From NCBI RefSeq assembly GCF_026212465.1, contig NC_080059.1, positions 9,586,311 to 9,650,310 on the forward strand: 64,000 bases of DNA. Direction: 5' to 3'. The notes beneath the pieces were generated by a model. It saw only the letters and a program-made list of their open reading frames with translations. It made no database searches and was not told where the DNA came from. The DNA comes from Amaranthus tricolor (Eukaryota > Streptophyta > Magnoliopsida > Caryophyllales > Amaranthaceae). Below, piece by piece: positions 48,081-61,000 of the stretch (positions within the stretch are counted from its first letter, which is position 1; every line of letters starts with the position of its first letter). The position numbers and the translations under genes are program-made.

Positions 48081-48225
48081 GTTTATTTATTATTAGGTTT
48101 ATTTATTTATTTATTTTTATCTCGATTCATTTCTTGCGAGACCCAACTAAGAGACTCACCTTCGTGGGCTCACACACTCTAATAAAATAATCGTTTTGAT
48201 TCGAACTTCTTTATTTAAGAAATCG

Positions 48226-48230
<5 letters not shown>

Positions 48231-48301
<71 letters not shown>
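48231..48301. repeat. (AT)n microsatellite, about 70 bp
   Basis: Uninterrupted AT dinucleotides near the 5' (minus-strand) start of the outer LTR. Confidence 0.97.
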
Positions 48302-48303
<2 letters not shown>

Positions 48304-49080
48304 TTAACATTTAAATTCATGTATGCAAGAAATTTATTAAAACTAATTCAGAAATAATTAAATATAATTGTAAAATCTTTAAAAACTATTAAAATATTAA
48401 ATAATTACGTCATTAAAATCTCGGGGTGTTACATAAATTTTTTAGGCACTACTCGATCCGCTACCCGCCCAAGCCCGCCCATGAACGGCTCTAGTGTGAA
48501 CCTTGTTTGATGGAGAAAATATAAAGGTCACCTTTTACTAGAAAGGGCAAAAGGGCCAGTAAACTTTTAAGCCTAATGCATTCAGATGTATATAGACCAA
48601 TGAGTACAAAAATTAAAAAATGTTTTAATTACTTCATCACCTTCACTGATGATTTAAGTAGTTATAATTATATTTATTTAATAAAACATAAGTCGAAATC
48701 TTTAGAAATTTTTAAAGAGTTAAAAAAGAAGTTGACAATTAAAGCATTACGATTTGATCTTGATAATATTTGAGTTTAAAATTCATTGATCAGATAAACT
48801 TGTTTCCAAAGCCGACAATTGTTTCTTCTTAGGTTATTCTAAAAGCAAAGATTTATTATTTCTAAACTCGTCACGAGAACAAATTGTGTTGTTGCTAAGA
48901 ATGAAACCTTTGTAGAAAAAGATTTTATTTTCAAAAGGGTAAAAGGGAGTCATATAATTCTCGAAGAATTTCGAGAGGCGCAAAAAATAAATGTTAATCA
49001 ATTTATGTTTGAAACAGAAGTACTTTTGCCAATACATATGGCTAAGGCACGTCTGACTTTGTGTTAGATCTTAAAAACAA

Positions 49081-49533
49081 CGGATATTTCATGATATACC
49101 ACTGAGTTTTTTCGAAATTCACCATATACCACACAAAATGTTTTAATTCACCATATACCATTGAGTTTTCGTCCGTTAGCACAGAATACCATTAATGGCA
49201 ACTGCCGTTAGTGTGCCGTTTGTGGTAAATTATTAATTCACCATATACCATTAATTTTATTTTTTTGCGTCAAATACCATTTTTTGCGTCATTTACCATT
49301 AATGGCAACTATCGTCAGATTTGACGCAAAAAATGGTATTTGACGCAAAAAAAATAAAATTAATGGTATATGGTGAATTAATAATTTACCACAAACGACA
49401 CACTAACGGCAGTTGCCATTGATGGTATTCTATGCTAACGGACGAAAACTCAATGGTATATGGTGAATTAAAACATTTTGTGTGGTATATGGTGAATTTC
49501 GAAGAAACTCAGTGGTATATCATGAAATATCCG
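49081..49533. mobile_element. Mutator-like foldback MITE
   Basis: Nearly the whole 453-bp element is one inverted repeat. The ends CGGATATTTCATGATATACC and its complement are bordered by a perfect 9-bp duplication TAAAAACAA (49072-49080, 49534-49542). The left arm repeats AATTCACCATATACC three times. The arms meet near 49312. It is non-coding. Confidence 0.9.
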
Positions 49534-49542
49534 TAAAAACAA

Positions 49543-50559
49543 TGTATACAAGTACATTTTACATGAGATAGGTAGGTCACATTTACCTCAAAGGTTTTAG
49601 ACATGTCCAACTGAGCAGATTTTGAAAATAGTAATTTTCAATTAGATTATTTTTTCGGGCAAATTTTGAATTGGACTATTTTTTGGTTAGATCTTTCTCG
49701 ATATTGATCTATTTAAGTCGATTCAACGGTCATGAGTTTTATTTGAGTCATTTCAAAATTACGTATCGTATTCACATTGATTTTTATATAATTTTAAATT
49801 TATTTTGAGGTCGAATTAAAATCGAATTCAATTATATGATCAGGTAAATAACAAAATGAAGTGTTTTTTCCTAGCTATGAGAAAGTTAATTGTCATATAA
49901 TAGATTGGAGTATATTCAATCATTCAATGTTCCAAGAGATATTTCGATAGTTGGTTAAACAAAAACTTGATAGATTGAGAATTAGAATAGTACGGTTATA
50001 TACCGTTATAAGCTTCAATAGTTAAAGCTTATATAATACGGTTATAAGCTTATATACCGTTGAAGACTGGACTCATTTAAGTGATGATAATTCAAAACAC
50101 AGATTAAATTAAATAAATAAATTAAGTAATTATATTTAGTTGTTTAAATAGGTCCAAAATCATATTAGATTTAGAGTGGTTAATTGATAAATATTTTAAG
50201 TCCAAAATATGTTGAGTTAAGTTTGAAATAAAATGACTTAAGTTAATTGTCTTTATTAAGATAAGGTTAAATCTAGATTAAATTTAAACGTGTATTTAAT
50301 AAGTAATTATTTTGTGTTACACGTTTTGTTACTTGAATATTTGAATAAATAATTTGCTTGGCAAACAAGTTTTACTAATTATAGTTTTTCCTATAAGTGT
50401 GGAGTTATTTTTAACCTTACCTAAAAATAAGAAAAAGAATTCAAATTAAGCTAAAATTTAGGAACTTAATATGGCTTATCTTTTTCCGTTCATATTATAT
50501 GAATTATTGAATTTTAAATGCCTTGTATGAGTATTAACGTGGTAGCATATTAAAGAATT
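49543..50559. other. AT-rich intergenic sequence, nothing recognised
   Basis: Contains a local repeat of TACGGTTATA...ATACCGTTATAAGCTT near 49990-50065. No coding or transposon signature was otherwise seen. Confidence 0.5.
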
Positions 50560-51160
50560 GAAATAGCCAAAAATAGTATCAAAAACGTGTTTGAACAAGT
50601 CTTAAGTGGAGCGTCAGTTTTACTTGCGGTTCAAGATTTTGAAGATTGGTTGAGATTGATCAGATTGGCAAAATAATAGGATGAAGTTTCCTTGGTTTGC
50701 AAGAAGCTTCATTCAAGGATTGAGATTTGCAACACTACCCACAACTTAGCTTTTTATTTACTTTAAGATCTAGTATTCAAAAAGTGTTGTAAACTTAGTT
50801 CATCTAACACTTTCATTGTAATAGGATTTAGAGTTTAAAAGAATTAGAATTTTTGTTATCATCTACGCTTAAAACTTGGAATACTTTTTAAAGTATTCAA
50901 TTTGTTTTCTCTTTTGTGATATTTGGATTAGTGCTTTTATTAAGGGAACTTGTAAGATGTTCTTCAAGGGGAAGAACGTGGTGAGAGAAGATAGAGAGAT
51001 CTTCTAAGTCATCTTAAGTTCATTAATAAAAGGCGTTAAATCCTACAGGTTGGAAGAGAACTCCGTAGGAGGGGAGTAGGCTATTGATAGCTAAACCTCA
51101 TTAACAAATCCCTTGTTTTTATTTAAGTATATTTTCGCACATATTTGATAGATCTATTAT
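50560..51160 (+). mobile_element. Copia LTR fragment (SIRE/Maximus-like)
   Basis: The order GTGAGAGAAGATAGAGAGAT, TCATTAATAAAAGG, CAGGTTGGAAGAGAACTC, GGAGGGGAGTAGGCTATTG and then AACCTCATTAACAAATCCC follows the 3' part of SIRE-type LTRs. No internal domains, second LTR or duplication were found. Confidence 0.5.
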
Positions 51161-52051
51161 TCGACCTAAAACAATTTTAGAAAACTGTTTTGAAAGGTCT
51201 CCCAAGCTCTTGAGCTTATCTTCTAGAGGAAAATTTTAAACGGGCATACTCTCTATGCACCCCACCCCCTCTAGAGAGTATTCGATCTCCTATCAATCTT
51301 CAACTGTAATATGGTAGTCAATAAGCATTGAAGAAAGCGTTATTCCTCTCAAATCAGAATGCTTCGAGTTAATCCTGCAAGCATTGCAGAAAGGGCCATT
51401 CCTCTTAGACACTAATGAAGTTTATAATAAAGCAGATATGTATGAGCTGATCTGTTACTGTTAACATAATCCTTAATTAGCCATTCTAATATTATTTTTA
51501 ACGAGGAAACACAAGGTTTACACAGCTCAGTGCTCTCGGGTGCTTACAAAGCTTCAATAATTTGAGATGACAAATTGTTTACATATCCAAATACTGATAA
51601 CTGACAAGAGATATCCAAGTATTTGCTCACATTTGAGATATACTAGACTCCTGTAATTTACATTTGACAACCCATTACTATCATTTTCATGAATGAAGGT
51701 AACAAAATATGGAATACGAAGCTATTTGACAATTTTTGGCAAACAAATCATTTCCCGTGGCACAAAATAAATTGCCCAAGGCGTTCTAACTCCCAGATCC
51801 TATAAACGAAGCAGGTACTTGGTGGCTTTGCTCTCTAGGAGTTCATAGGCTCATGAGTGGTTACTTGATTGGTCCTCCATTCACTGAGCACAAACTTTTT
51901 GTCAATGCAACTACCAGTACCTCACTTGTGTCAGCCAACTGCTCCAATACTTGTAAGTTTTCTGTATCACGCACCATAATAAATGGTATCTCTTTGGAGC
52001 TCTATTTGGCATATGTTTTTCCCACATAATATCACAAATAAGAAGCAAGGC
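51161..52051 (-). other. 3' flank and probable 3' UTR of the CBL10-like gene
   Basis: Lies just downstream of the CBL10-like stop on the minus strand. No other gene was recognised. The exact transcript end is unknown. Confidence 0.5.
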
Positions 52052-55000
52052 TCATTCCTCAAACTCGGTGTTAAAAATAAAGCTCGGAAAACATGTGGTT
52101 ATATCCCTGTAAATTCATCACAAAAAGAACTAGTAAACTGACAGTACACAGAATCAAACCACGGCAACTACCCAATACCCTCACCCTAGAAAAGAAGTAA
52201 GAGAGAATCCCATCAACAGGAGGAATCCCAAAAGATGAGTCTAATATAGCTACTGAAATATATTTTTAATCAGTAAACAATCAGAAAGCCTTTTAATACA
52301 TAATGGCAGGGGTAGGACACATAGGCAAGTCATTCATTTTGATTATGTCAATACTTTAACGGTTTAACCCATCAATACTCAGAAAATAGATCAATACAAA
52401 TAGTCATCCAAAAGCAAGTTTGTAAAGAAATGATTGGAGTTCATAATGATAGTCGATAGATTGGTCATCCTTCTGGGCACCACAAATCCATTGAAATTAA
52501 GTGAGACCTTACATGGAATTTTGGAAGTTGAACAAAGTCCAGAAGGCGAGTTATGACATTACACAGAAATGTCAAAGCCTAACCCCAACTGATAGTCTAG
52601 AAGGTAAAATTATATGATACACCCGCCATCCTTGTGAATTTGCTACCGTTTTCTTTTGAGATGTACCACTTATTTAGCTACACTGTTATAATTGGTAAAT
52701 GATATCACATTTGATCTCCCTTGTCTCATCTACAAAGCATCTTCACTTTCCATCTCATGAACATATTTTATAAAGTATGTAACACATTCTCGGGCTACAA
52801 CTATCAACCCAAGCATTTGGTTGAGTTGTTTCCTTAACAGGGTATTAGAAGTCAATGTGACAAGAGGTCACGAGTTTGAGCCCCATCCATCCCTCGTTAA
52901 TTCAAGTGGAATTTAGCATTATATTTAAGGAGAGCATGTGCTGCATCAACACTTTTAGTCGGAAGGGCTCTCGTGTAAGAGGGCGTGATAGAGTATGTAA
53001 CATATCCTGGCTACAACCCTACAACTATCAGCTTAAACTTTTGGTTGAATTGGTTCCTTGACAAAAAAATTTCCGCCCACTTAATTTGTCACTTTCTCCT
53101 TCATATTTCAACCAAACCTTAAACAGGGTATTAGAAGCCAATGTGACAAGAGGTCACGAGTTTGAGCCCCATCCATCCCTCGTTAATTCAAGTGGAATTT
53201 AGCGTTATACTTAAGGAGAGCATGTGCTGCATCAACACTTTTAGTCGGAAGGGCTCTCGTGTAAGAGGGCGTGATAGAGTATGTAACATATCCTGGCTAC
53301 AACCCTACAACTATCAGCTTAAACTTTTGGTTGAATTGGTTCCTTGACAAAAAAAATTCTGCCCACTTAATTTGTCACTTTCTCCTTCATATTTCAACCA
53401 AACCTTAATAAGGTAAGCTTTTACTTTTGTAGTGGAGTTAAAAGGACAGATGGAGTATTCAATATTTCGTTACTCATTTATCTATAATGGCTAAAACATG
53501 TATCATGAATGAAAGACATTAGAGAGGATGAAAGACAATTCAAGGAGGGAACATTTGCAAAACAACATACTTGAGATAAGGAAGAGTCATGTTTCTCAAG
53601 AGGCTTGGATTACGAAGAACAAAAGCTTTCCACTCTTCCTTGCAGATTTTGCCATCTTTGTTGGCATCAGCATCAGCAAAAGTCTGCAAAACAAAAAATT
53701 CAGAACACATAACAATTATGTCGACATTTTTCAGGAAGTGTCCATGTTTCTAAGAGACTTGGATTATAAAGAATATGAGCCTTCACACTTCAAGGCATTG
53801 AGCTCTATCAAGGCAGTTGTGAGCTTTAGACACAAGAAAACACAATTAAGATTAAATATACAAAAACCATTTACCTTATCAAGTATAGACTCTAGAAGAT
53901 CATTTGACAAAGCCAAACCTGATTCTGATAAAATAGCTTTTACCATTTGCATAACCTGGAAGTATAGTGTCGGAGCAAATAAGTATTTTAAAATGCCCAA
54001 ATATAACAATGATTTACGCATAAGACTTACTTCCTCACGTTCAATAAACCCAGTTTTTCGCAAATCATACAACCTGAACGCAACTGAAATACACAAATGC
54101 ATACTATATTAGGCATCTGGTTTAGAAAAGGGAAAAGCTACAGGACGAGCTGTTCAACAGACTGTGAGAGTGGCAGATATGTAATTTTTCTCTTATTGTT
54201 GGCATTCACACCTCTCTTGGTATCCATAGACAAAGTATTTGGCACAGACCATACTATTTAAAGAATGCCTGATTACTGAATCTGGAACAGAATGCCCAGA
54301 AAACATACAGTGGATTTTATCTTCAATAGGTGCACAGGGATGAAATACACTCAGAACGTGAATAAATTCATCAAATTCAATTACGCCGTTCTTTTTTTCA
54401 TCAAATAGATCAAATACCTGCAAAAATAATGTGGTGAGTGAATACAGGATGAATCATTTATTCAGCTGAATGTATAACTTATAGCTGATAAAAAGGTAGA
54501 AAACAGCCAGGCCAACACCCCTACACTTCAAACCGATAAAAGGTAATGCTACTGTAGCTGAAAAGGGAACACAATTCCAGATGTAAATATGACAAAAAGC
54601 AAGTTTACCAAAATGATACAACTGTAATAAAATGAAATAAACCAAAGTGAAGTGATCTGAAAATACCTGAAATGTGAATGAGAGATTGAAAGTTGTAGGA
54701 AGAGCAAGATTGTTAGGATTGGGATTCTACGTAAGATCGATGAGAGATTAGAATCGAAATCGGTAGAATCAGATCGTAGGATCGTATGATCCTACAAATA
54801 TGCATTAATATGCTCTGGATAACTGATTATCAATTATATTTGTTATTTTTTAAAGTTTTGAGGTGTAAATCAAAATTTATTTGACTTCATCTATTAAGTT
54901 ATGGAAAATAATACTTTTAATAATTATTCAAGCAACAAATCAAGAAACACTTGAATTTTAGTGTCATGTTGTTATACTAATTTTACATATATTTATTTAT

Positions 55001-58000
55001 AAGTGAAATCTAGATTATAAGATGATTTTTTACAATTGAGACTATCCTGGTAGGATCAAATTGTTGAATCATAGGATCGTGGAATCATATTATGATTCTA
55101 GCTCTTAAATTCTTGAGATAAGTAGGATCGTACTATCCTACCAACTTTATGATCCTACCAACGATCCGGATCTGTCGACCATTTTTGGATCGTAGAATCG
55201 TAAAATTGTAGATTAGGATCGGAATTCTAATAACTATGAGGAAGAGCGTAAATAAATTCAATCAAAAATGTGAGAGAGCAAGTGATGGGTAGAACTAAAC
55301 TAAACTACATTGAATTGATATTATTCAAATTGAATAAAGCTTAGTTTGACCCAGTTTAATTCAATTCAGTTGTAACAATTGGTTCCATCAGATTCTCTGT
55401 CACATTTTCACGTATTGGTGAGTTCTAGTAATTTATTTCAGTCCTATAAAATTTAATTTCATTTTTGTTCCAACTTCCAATTGTTTGGAGAAAAAAGAAC
55501 CATAGAATTGTATTCACCGACAAGTTCCAACTTTTCCTAAACCAATGAAAGTTCGAAACCCAATCATATTCCTATTAATGCAAAAAACCAATGATAAACC
55601 ATTCTCGTAAGAACTATGAAATAACAAAATATACAAGAGAAGAAGAAGCAATTGAATGCACACTATCTTTGAGTAATTACTCAAGTAATTAATTCTTCAG
55701 CCAGAGAACTATGTGGAACGTCTTTAGTTTAGCATTGCTTATCGATGCTGAGGTGTTAAAGTCATTCTATAGCACTTCTTAGCTTTTTAGAAGTTGATCA
55801 CCCTTATCCACTGGATTAATAATCATGAATTATAGTCAATGAGACATCTCCAATAAAAATGAACAGGAAAAGAAAGACATTTACCCGGTCCACAAAGAGA
55901 TTTTCACCATATGGACTTCTGAAAAGAGCCAATTGAAGTTCCTCCTGCATATTGAAGCCGATTAGAACCACCCACAAGAATAACAGCCAAACAAGTAAAC
56001 AACCACAACTTGCACAATCACATCTAAGTTTTTTAGGAAAATGCTGCATCATCCACAAACATCACGCCCCATTTAAAAGATTTCCCATTGAAAATTGAAA
56101 GATTTTCATTGAAAACATAAGGACCACGATCACTACTACATGCTATTTATTCCTTTCAACGAGTACGTTTAGAGACGTTTTGGGATTATTTTGGCATAGT
56201 TTGTGTCACCTTGGAGTGAAAATGTCTATTTTCATATAATAATAGTAGCTTTGGAGTATAGGCTAATGATAGACGTTTTTGTGCATGATCAATGGAATAT
56301 GTTGGGAGTAAAGGAGTTAGAGAAGCCATTAGGCAAGTAAAAAGTTGATTGAAAAGTTCATGTTCATTTTCCAAAACACAAGGTCATTTATTCGAAAGAT
56401 CATATCTCCAAATGTACAAATGAATTTGCAGTGATTCAAGTCATGAATTTTCAAGGAACCAAACCGCAATGGGGTTGAATCTAATTTTTGTGAAATTCCC
56501 TTAAACCAAAACTAACCTAATTTTGATCTTTGACCGAACGACTCAAACTAAATTGCTTTTGTGCCGTGAATAACTCAACTCATAATAAGTTTAACCAAAA
56601 CTTACACATGACTTACATGAAATAAACAATTACAAACTATCACTCGACCGAACGTTGCATTCACTGTGAACAATATCTTGCTCTCACTTGACCAAATGTT
56701 GCATTCACTATGAACAAATTATCACACTTTATGCACTTTCCCATTGATTCCCATCTACATGATCTCAAACAGCTACTACGATACCCCCATGATACCATGA
56801 GACATAGCCTTCTTCTCAGCCGCAACACACCTCTTCTTCTCCATGCCGACTAAGATACTAACTAGGTTTGTGATAAAGACAACTATCGTAGCACTTCTAG
56901 TTAGATTGTCTATGTTGGTTTAAACCCCATTTTCTGAAGCTCCAAACATCAAGACAACTAGCATACTCTTCTACCCAAGATGAGTTTCGTTCGGTTGCAT
57001 CTACTACTACCGACCATTGGGTTACATGGCAACTGTAACCTCAACCATTGAAACTTAAGAGCTACCCACTCTTCTACTAATCCTTTTTTCCACTATCCAA
57101 AAAAGCATTTTGGTGTTGATTATATTATGTTCGAGAACGCATCCAATCTGATGCTCTTCATGTTACTAACATCTCCGAAAATGAACAACTTGTTGATGTT
57201 CTTACAAAACCACTCTCACGGCCTAGATTTGATTATCTTCTATCCAAGATTGTACTTGCCTTAAGATCGTCCATCTTGTGGGGTCATATCAAGTAAATAT
57301 CAATAATATCTTCCATTACCTTATTTAGATTATTACGTAAATTGTTCTCTTCCATTTTAGCAAAGATTTAGTCAATAATATCTTGCATCTTTCAACCTTG
57401 ATGTTTCATACTAACACTTAAAATAAGTGGTGAAATCAATAATATAATTAGCAAATCAATTCTTAATTGACTGCTATCTATTAGCCATTTACAAAACAAA
57501 GCCTTAAACTTATCAGATTTAAAATATGAAATGATTGAAGCTTATGCGTATGTAGATGTGAAATGAACTTTAGGCATCTCTTATCAAAACTTATTTAAAT
57601 GATCTAATTTTTAAATGTGAAATGGATTAGGAAAACCCTTAATAAATATAATTTGAATTGATTAGCAATATCCTTAACCTACTTAAAGAATAGTTCCTTG
57701 TCTTGGTGACTTGGCCTCATCTTGACAAGGGATTGTTGATAAAATGAGTACAAAAAGTTGTTATTTTTTTATTTTGTTCAATAGTGTAATAAATTTGGTA
57801 TTAAATGACAGAAGAGATTTTTTTTTTTCTTTTTTGAAAAAGACAGAGGAGATTGAATTGAGTAAAAAGTATTAAAAGAGAGTTTAAAAGTATGAATGCA
57901 ATTTAAAGAAGGTAATAGAATCCATTTTGAAACAAAGAAATGAGCAAAAAAAAGTGTGACAGTGTAGGAAAATTACGTAAATCTAAAAGTAAATTTAAAT

Positions 58001-61000
58001 AATATATATTTAGGAAAACTTGTTATTCTGTAAGAATATTTTTGGAAGATATTGTTATTTGTATCGGATTAGTCTTTTTGTATAAATATGTTGGTTTAGA
58101 AACTCAAAAATCTTTGTTTTATATTTAATTTAATATAGTATCAGAGCCAATGGTGTTTTGCGGTGACCGATAAAAGACCCATTTTTACAATTTCATTATT
58201 ACCAAAAAAACTGATAGATGAAAATTGAAAATTGTTCTTTTCAAACCCCAAATTGCTGCAACCTAAATGGTTCAAGGTTCAACACCTACAAATCGTTCAA
58301 GTAACCAAAATCTCATCAAAATTCGGTTTTTTTGATTAAACAAAAAAGAACATGCACAAGATCTAGATATCTCAAATTCACAAACTGGCTTAAAAATGTG
58401 AACATGACTATTAATGGAATGGGGAGGCTTAAAATCATCATTGCTCCCTCACTAAGCATAAAATTGAAACTCAACCTTTATAAACTCAAACTTCCACAGT
58501 CAGGCCATGAAAATATGAGTGAAGAGAGAGAAAGACAAGGAGAGAGGGAAAAGTGTCGAAACTCACAATACCTATAAGATTACCAGACTGTTGAAGTAAA
58601 ACCTAACCTCCATTTAAAAAGTACTCTCACGACTCCAATTATCTCATAAACTCCTTTCAATAATTAGTCAGTTGACTAAAAAACTTAATTGTACTGTTTT
58701 TATGTTTTCTGATGGTTGTACCGTGTAGGATGCTAAGACAGGAAAGATTATTGGGCATGATACCGAATGAGGTGGACTTAATTATGTTGATGAGGTGATT
58801 TAAGTCGGTCATGAAATGCTAGCTCATGGATCAACAAACATAAATTTTTGAAATTTCTCTAGAGTGTGAAACTTGTTTGTTGACCAAAAGTCATAAACAT
58901 TCATATTTACCTAGTTCATCTCATTCTGAAAAATCTTTTATTCTTATTCATTCCAACATATGGGGTCTTCAACCTGGATTTACAACAAATCATTTTTCTT
59001 TCTCTGTGCTTTTCTTAAAACAAATATTTAAAGTTTTTAATGTATTTGTCATTCTATAAAATGATTAAAACCCAATATAATACTCATGTTCACATTTATA
59101 AGATCTAATGAAGGGGGAATATATTAAACTTGACATGAAACATTTCATATCTACAAATGATCTTATTCATATAACCTCTTGTTCAGCAACTGCACAATAA
59201 AATAGAGTAGTTGAACAAAAGAATTGTATCTTTTTAGAAATAATCAGAGCCCTTATGATCGAATCTTGCTAATTCTCTCACAAATTATCTTCCCACAAAA
59301 ACCTTAAATATAAAACTCCTCTTGATTCCCTAAGATCCTTTATGTTACTCTCTATCAACGAGTGTCTTTGGATGCACAGTGTATGTCCATCTGTCAAAAC
59401 AAAACCAAAACAAATTAAAGCCTATGGTAGTCTAGAGTGTCTTTGTTGGTATGTTTGAAATCAAAAAGGATATAAATGTTTTGATCCAATCCATAATAAA
59501 ATGTATACTACTTTGGATTGTGATTTCTTTGAAAATTTCTATTATTATCACCACCTTCGATTTCAAAGGAAGAATTCTAGTGATTGATCTAAGCTGGTTG
59601 ACATATGCTATAGAGTTAGTTCAGGATCTTCCGAAGCAAGTAAATGACAACTCTGTAATTGTCTCTGATAACGTAATACAATCTTTTTCTCCTAGTCACC
59701 CAACTTTTATTTTGTCTGGATGAAGAAAGAGTTAAAGAAGTAAATGAGGAGATTGTTAATGAAGTGAATCAAAGGGATTGTTAATACAATTCTATGTTAC
59801 AGTGCTAAAACAAACTGAAGATGAAGTATCTTGTAGGGACCAATTATCTACTAGAAGTACAAGGGGATTCCCCCAAGGAAATATGATCCAGACTTTGAAC
59901 CTCAACGATCCAAATATCCTATTTATCATGTTGCAAAAGGAAATTGATCAACAACATCAATTGCCTTTAACACTACTCTTTATTCTCTATAGTTTTTGAA
60001 GAAGCATTAAAGATAAATATATGGAAGAAGGCAATGGATAGAAAATTATTGCTCTTCAGAAAAATAAACTTAGAAAAAAATATAATGGTCCAGAAGGAAT
60101 AAAACCAGTAGGGTGCAAATGGTGTTCACTGTTAAGTGTTAAGTGTTATGCGGATGAAACTATTGAAAGATATAAAGCTTGTTTAGAAGCAAAAGGTTAT
60201 ACTCAAACCTATGAAGTAGGGTATATGAAAGCTCCACCTGGTTTTTCTCAAGACTTTTAAAGGGGAGAAAGTTGCAAATTAAAAGGGTCTTGTATGAACT
60301 AAAACAATCTCTTGGAGCTTGATTTTGAAGATTTACTACAACAATGAAAAGATTTTGGTATAAACAAAGTAATACTAAGTTACTAACCATACTTTGTTTC
60401 TTAAAAGGAGAAATAATCAAATTACATGCCAGATAATTTATGTGGATGATATGATTATTACTGTAATGATGAAAAGGAAATTAAAAAAATTGAAGGGGAA
60501 TTTTTTTCAAGAGTTTGAGATGAAGGATTTTGAAAACCTTAAATACTTTCTTCGCATTGAAGTTTTAAAAATAAAAGGGGGATCTTCATTTGTCAAAGAA
60601 AGTATATCATTGATCTTCTGGCTATTATGAAAGGTTGACTGCAAACCAGCTGAGACTCCTATTGAAGTGAATCATAGATTGCAAATTGTTGAAGAAGCAA
60701 CCCTTGTTGACAAGAGACAATATCAGAGGACTGATGGAAAACTTATATATCGTGAACTTGCTTATGTTGTGGGATTTGTTAGTAATTTATGCACCTTCCA
60801 CAAGTATAACACATGGAGGAAGTTTTGAGTACCATAAGATACCTCAAAGGAACTAGTAGCAGAGGAATTTTATCAAAAATAAAAGTCATCTAAATCTTGT
60901 GGCATTAACTGATGCAAATTGGACTGGAGATAGATATGAATGAAAGTCTACTTCATGTTACTTTACCTTGTTGGAGGAAACTTAGTAACATGGAAGAGTA

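Noticed and set aside
53528..54112. 194-codon plus-strand open frame
   Set aside because: It is the antisense shadow of CBL10-like exons 6-8, which have EF-hand motifs and proper splice sites on the minus strand.
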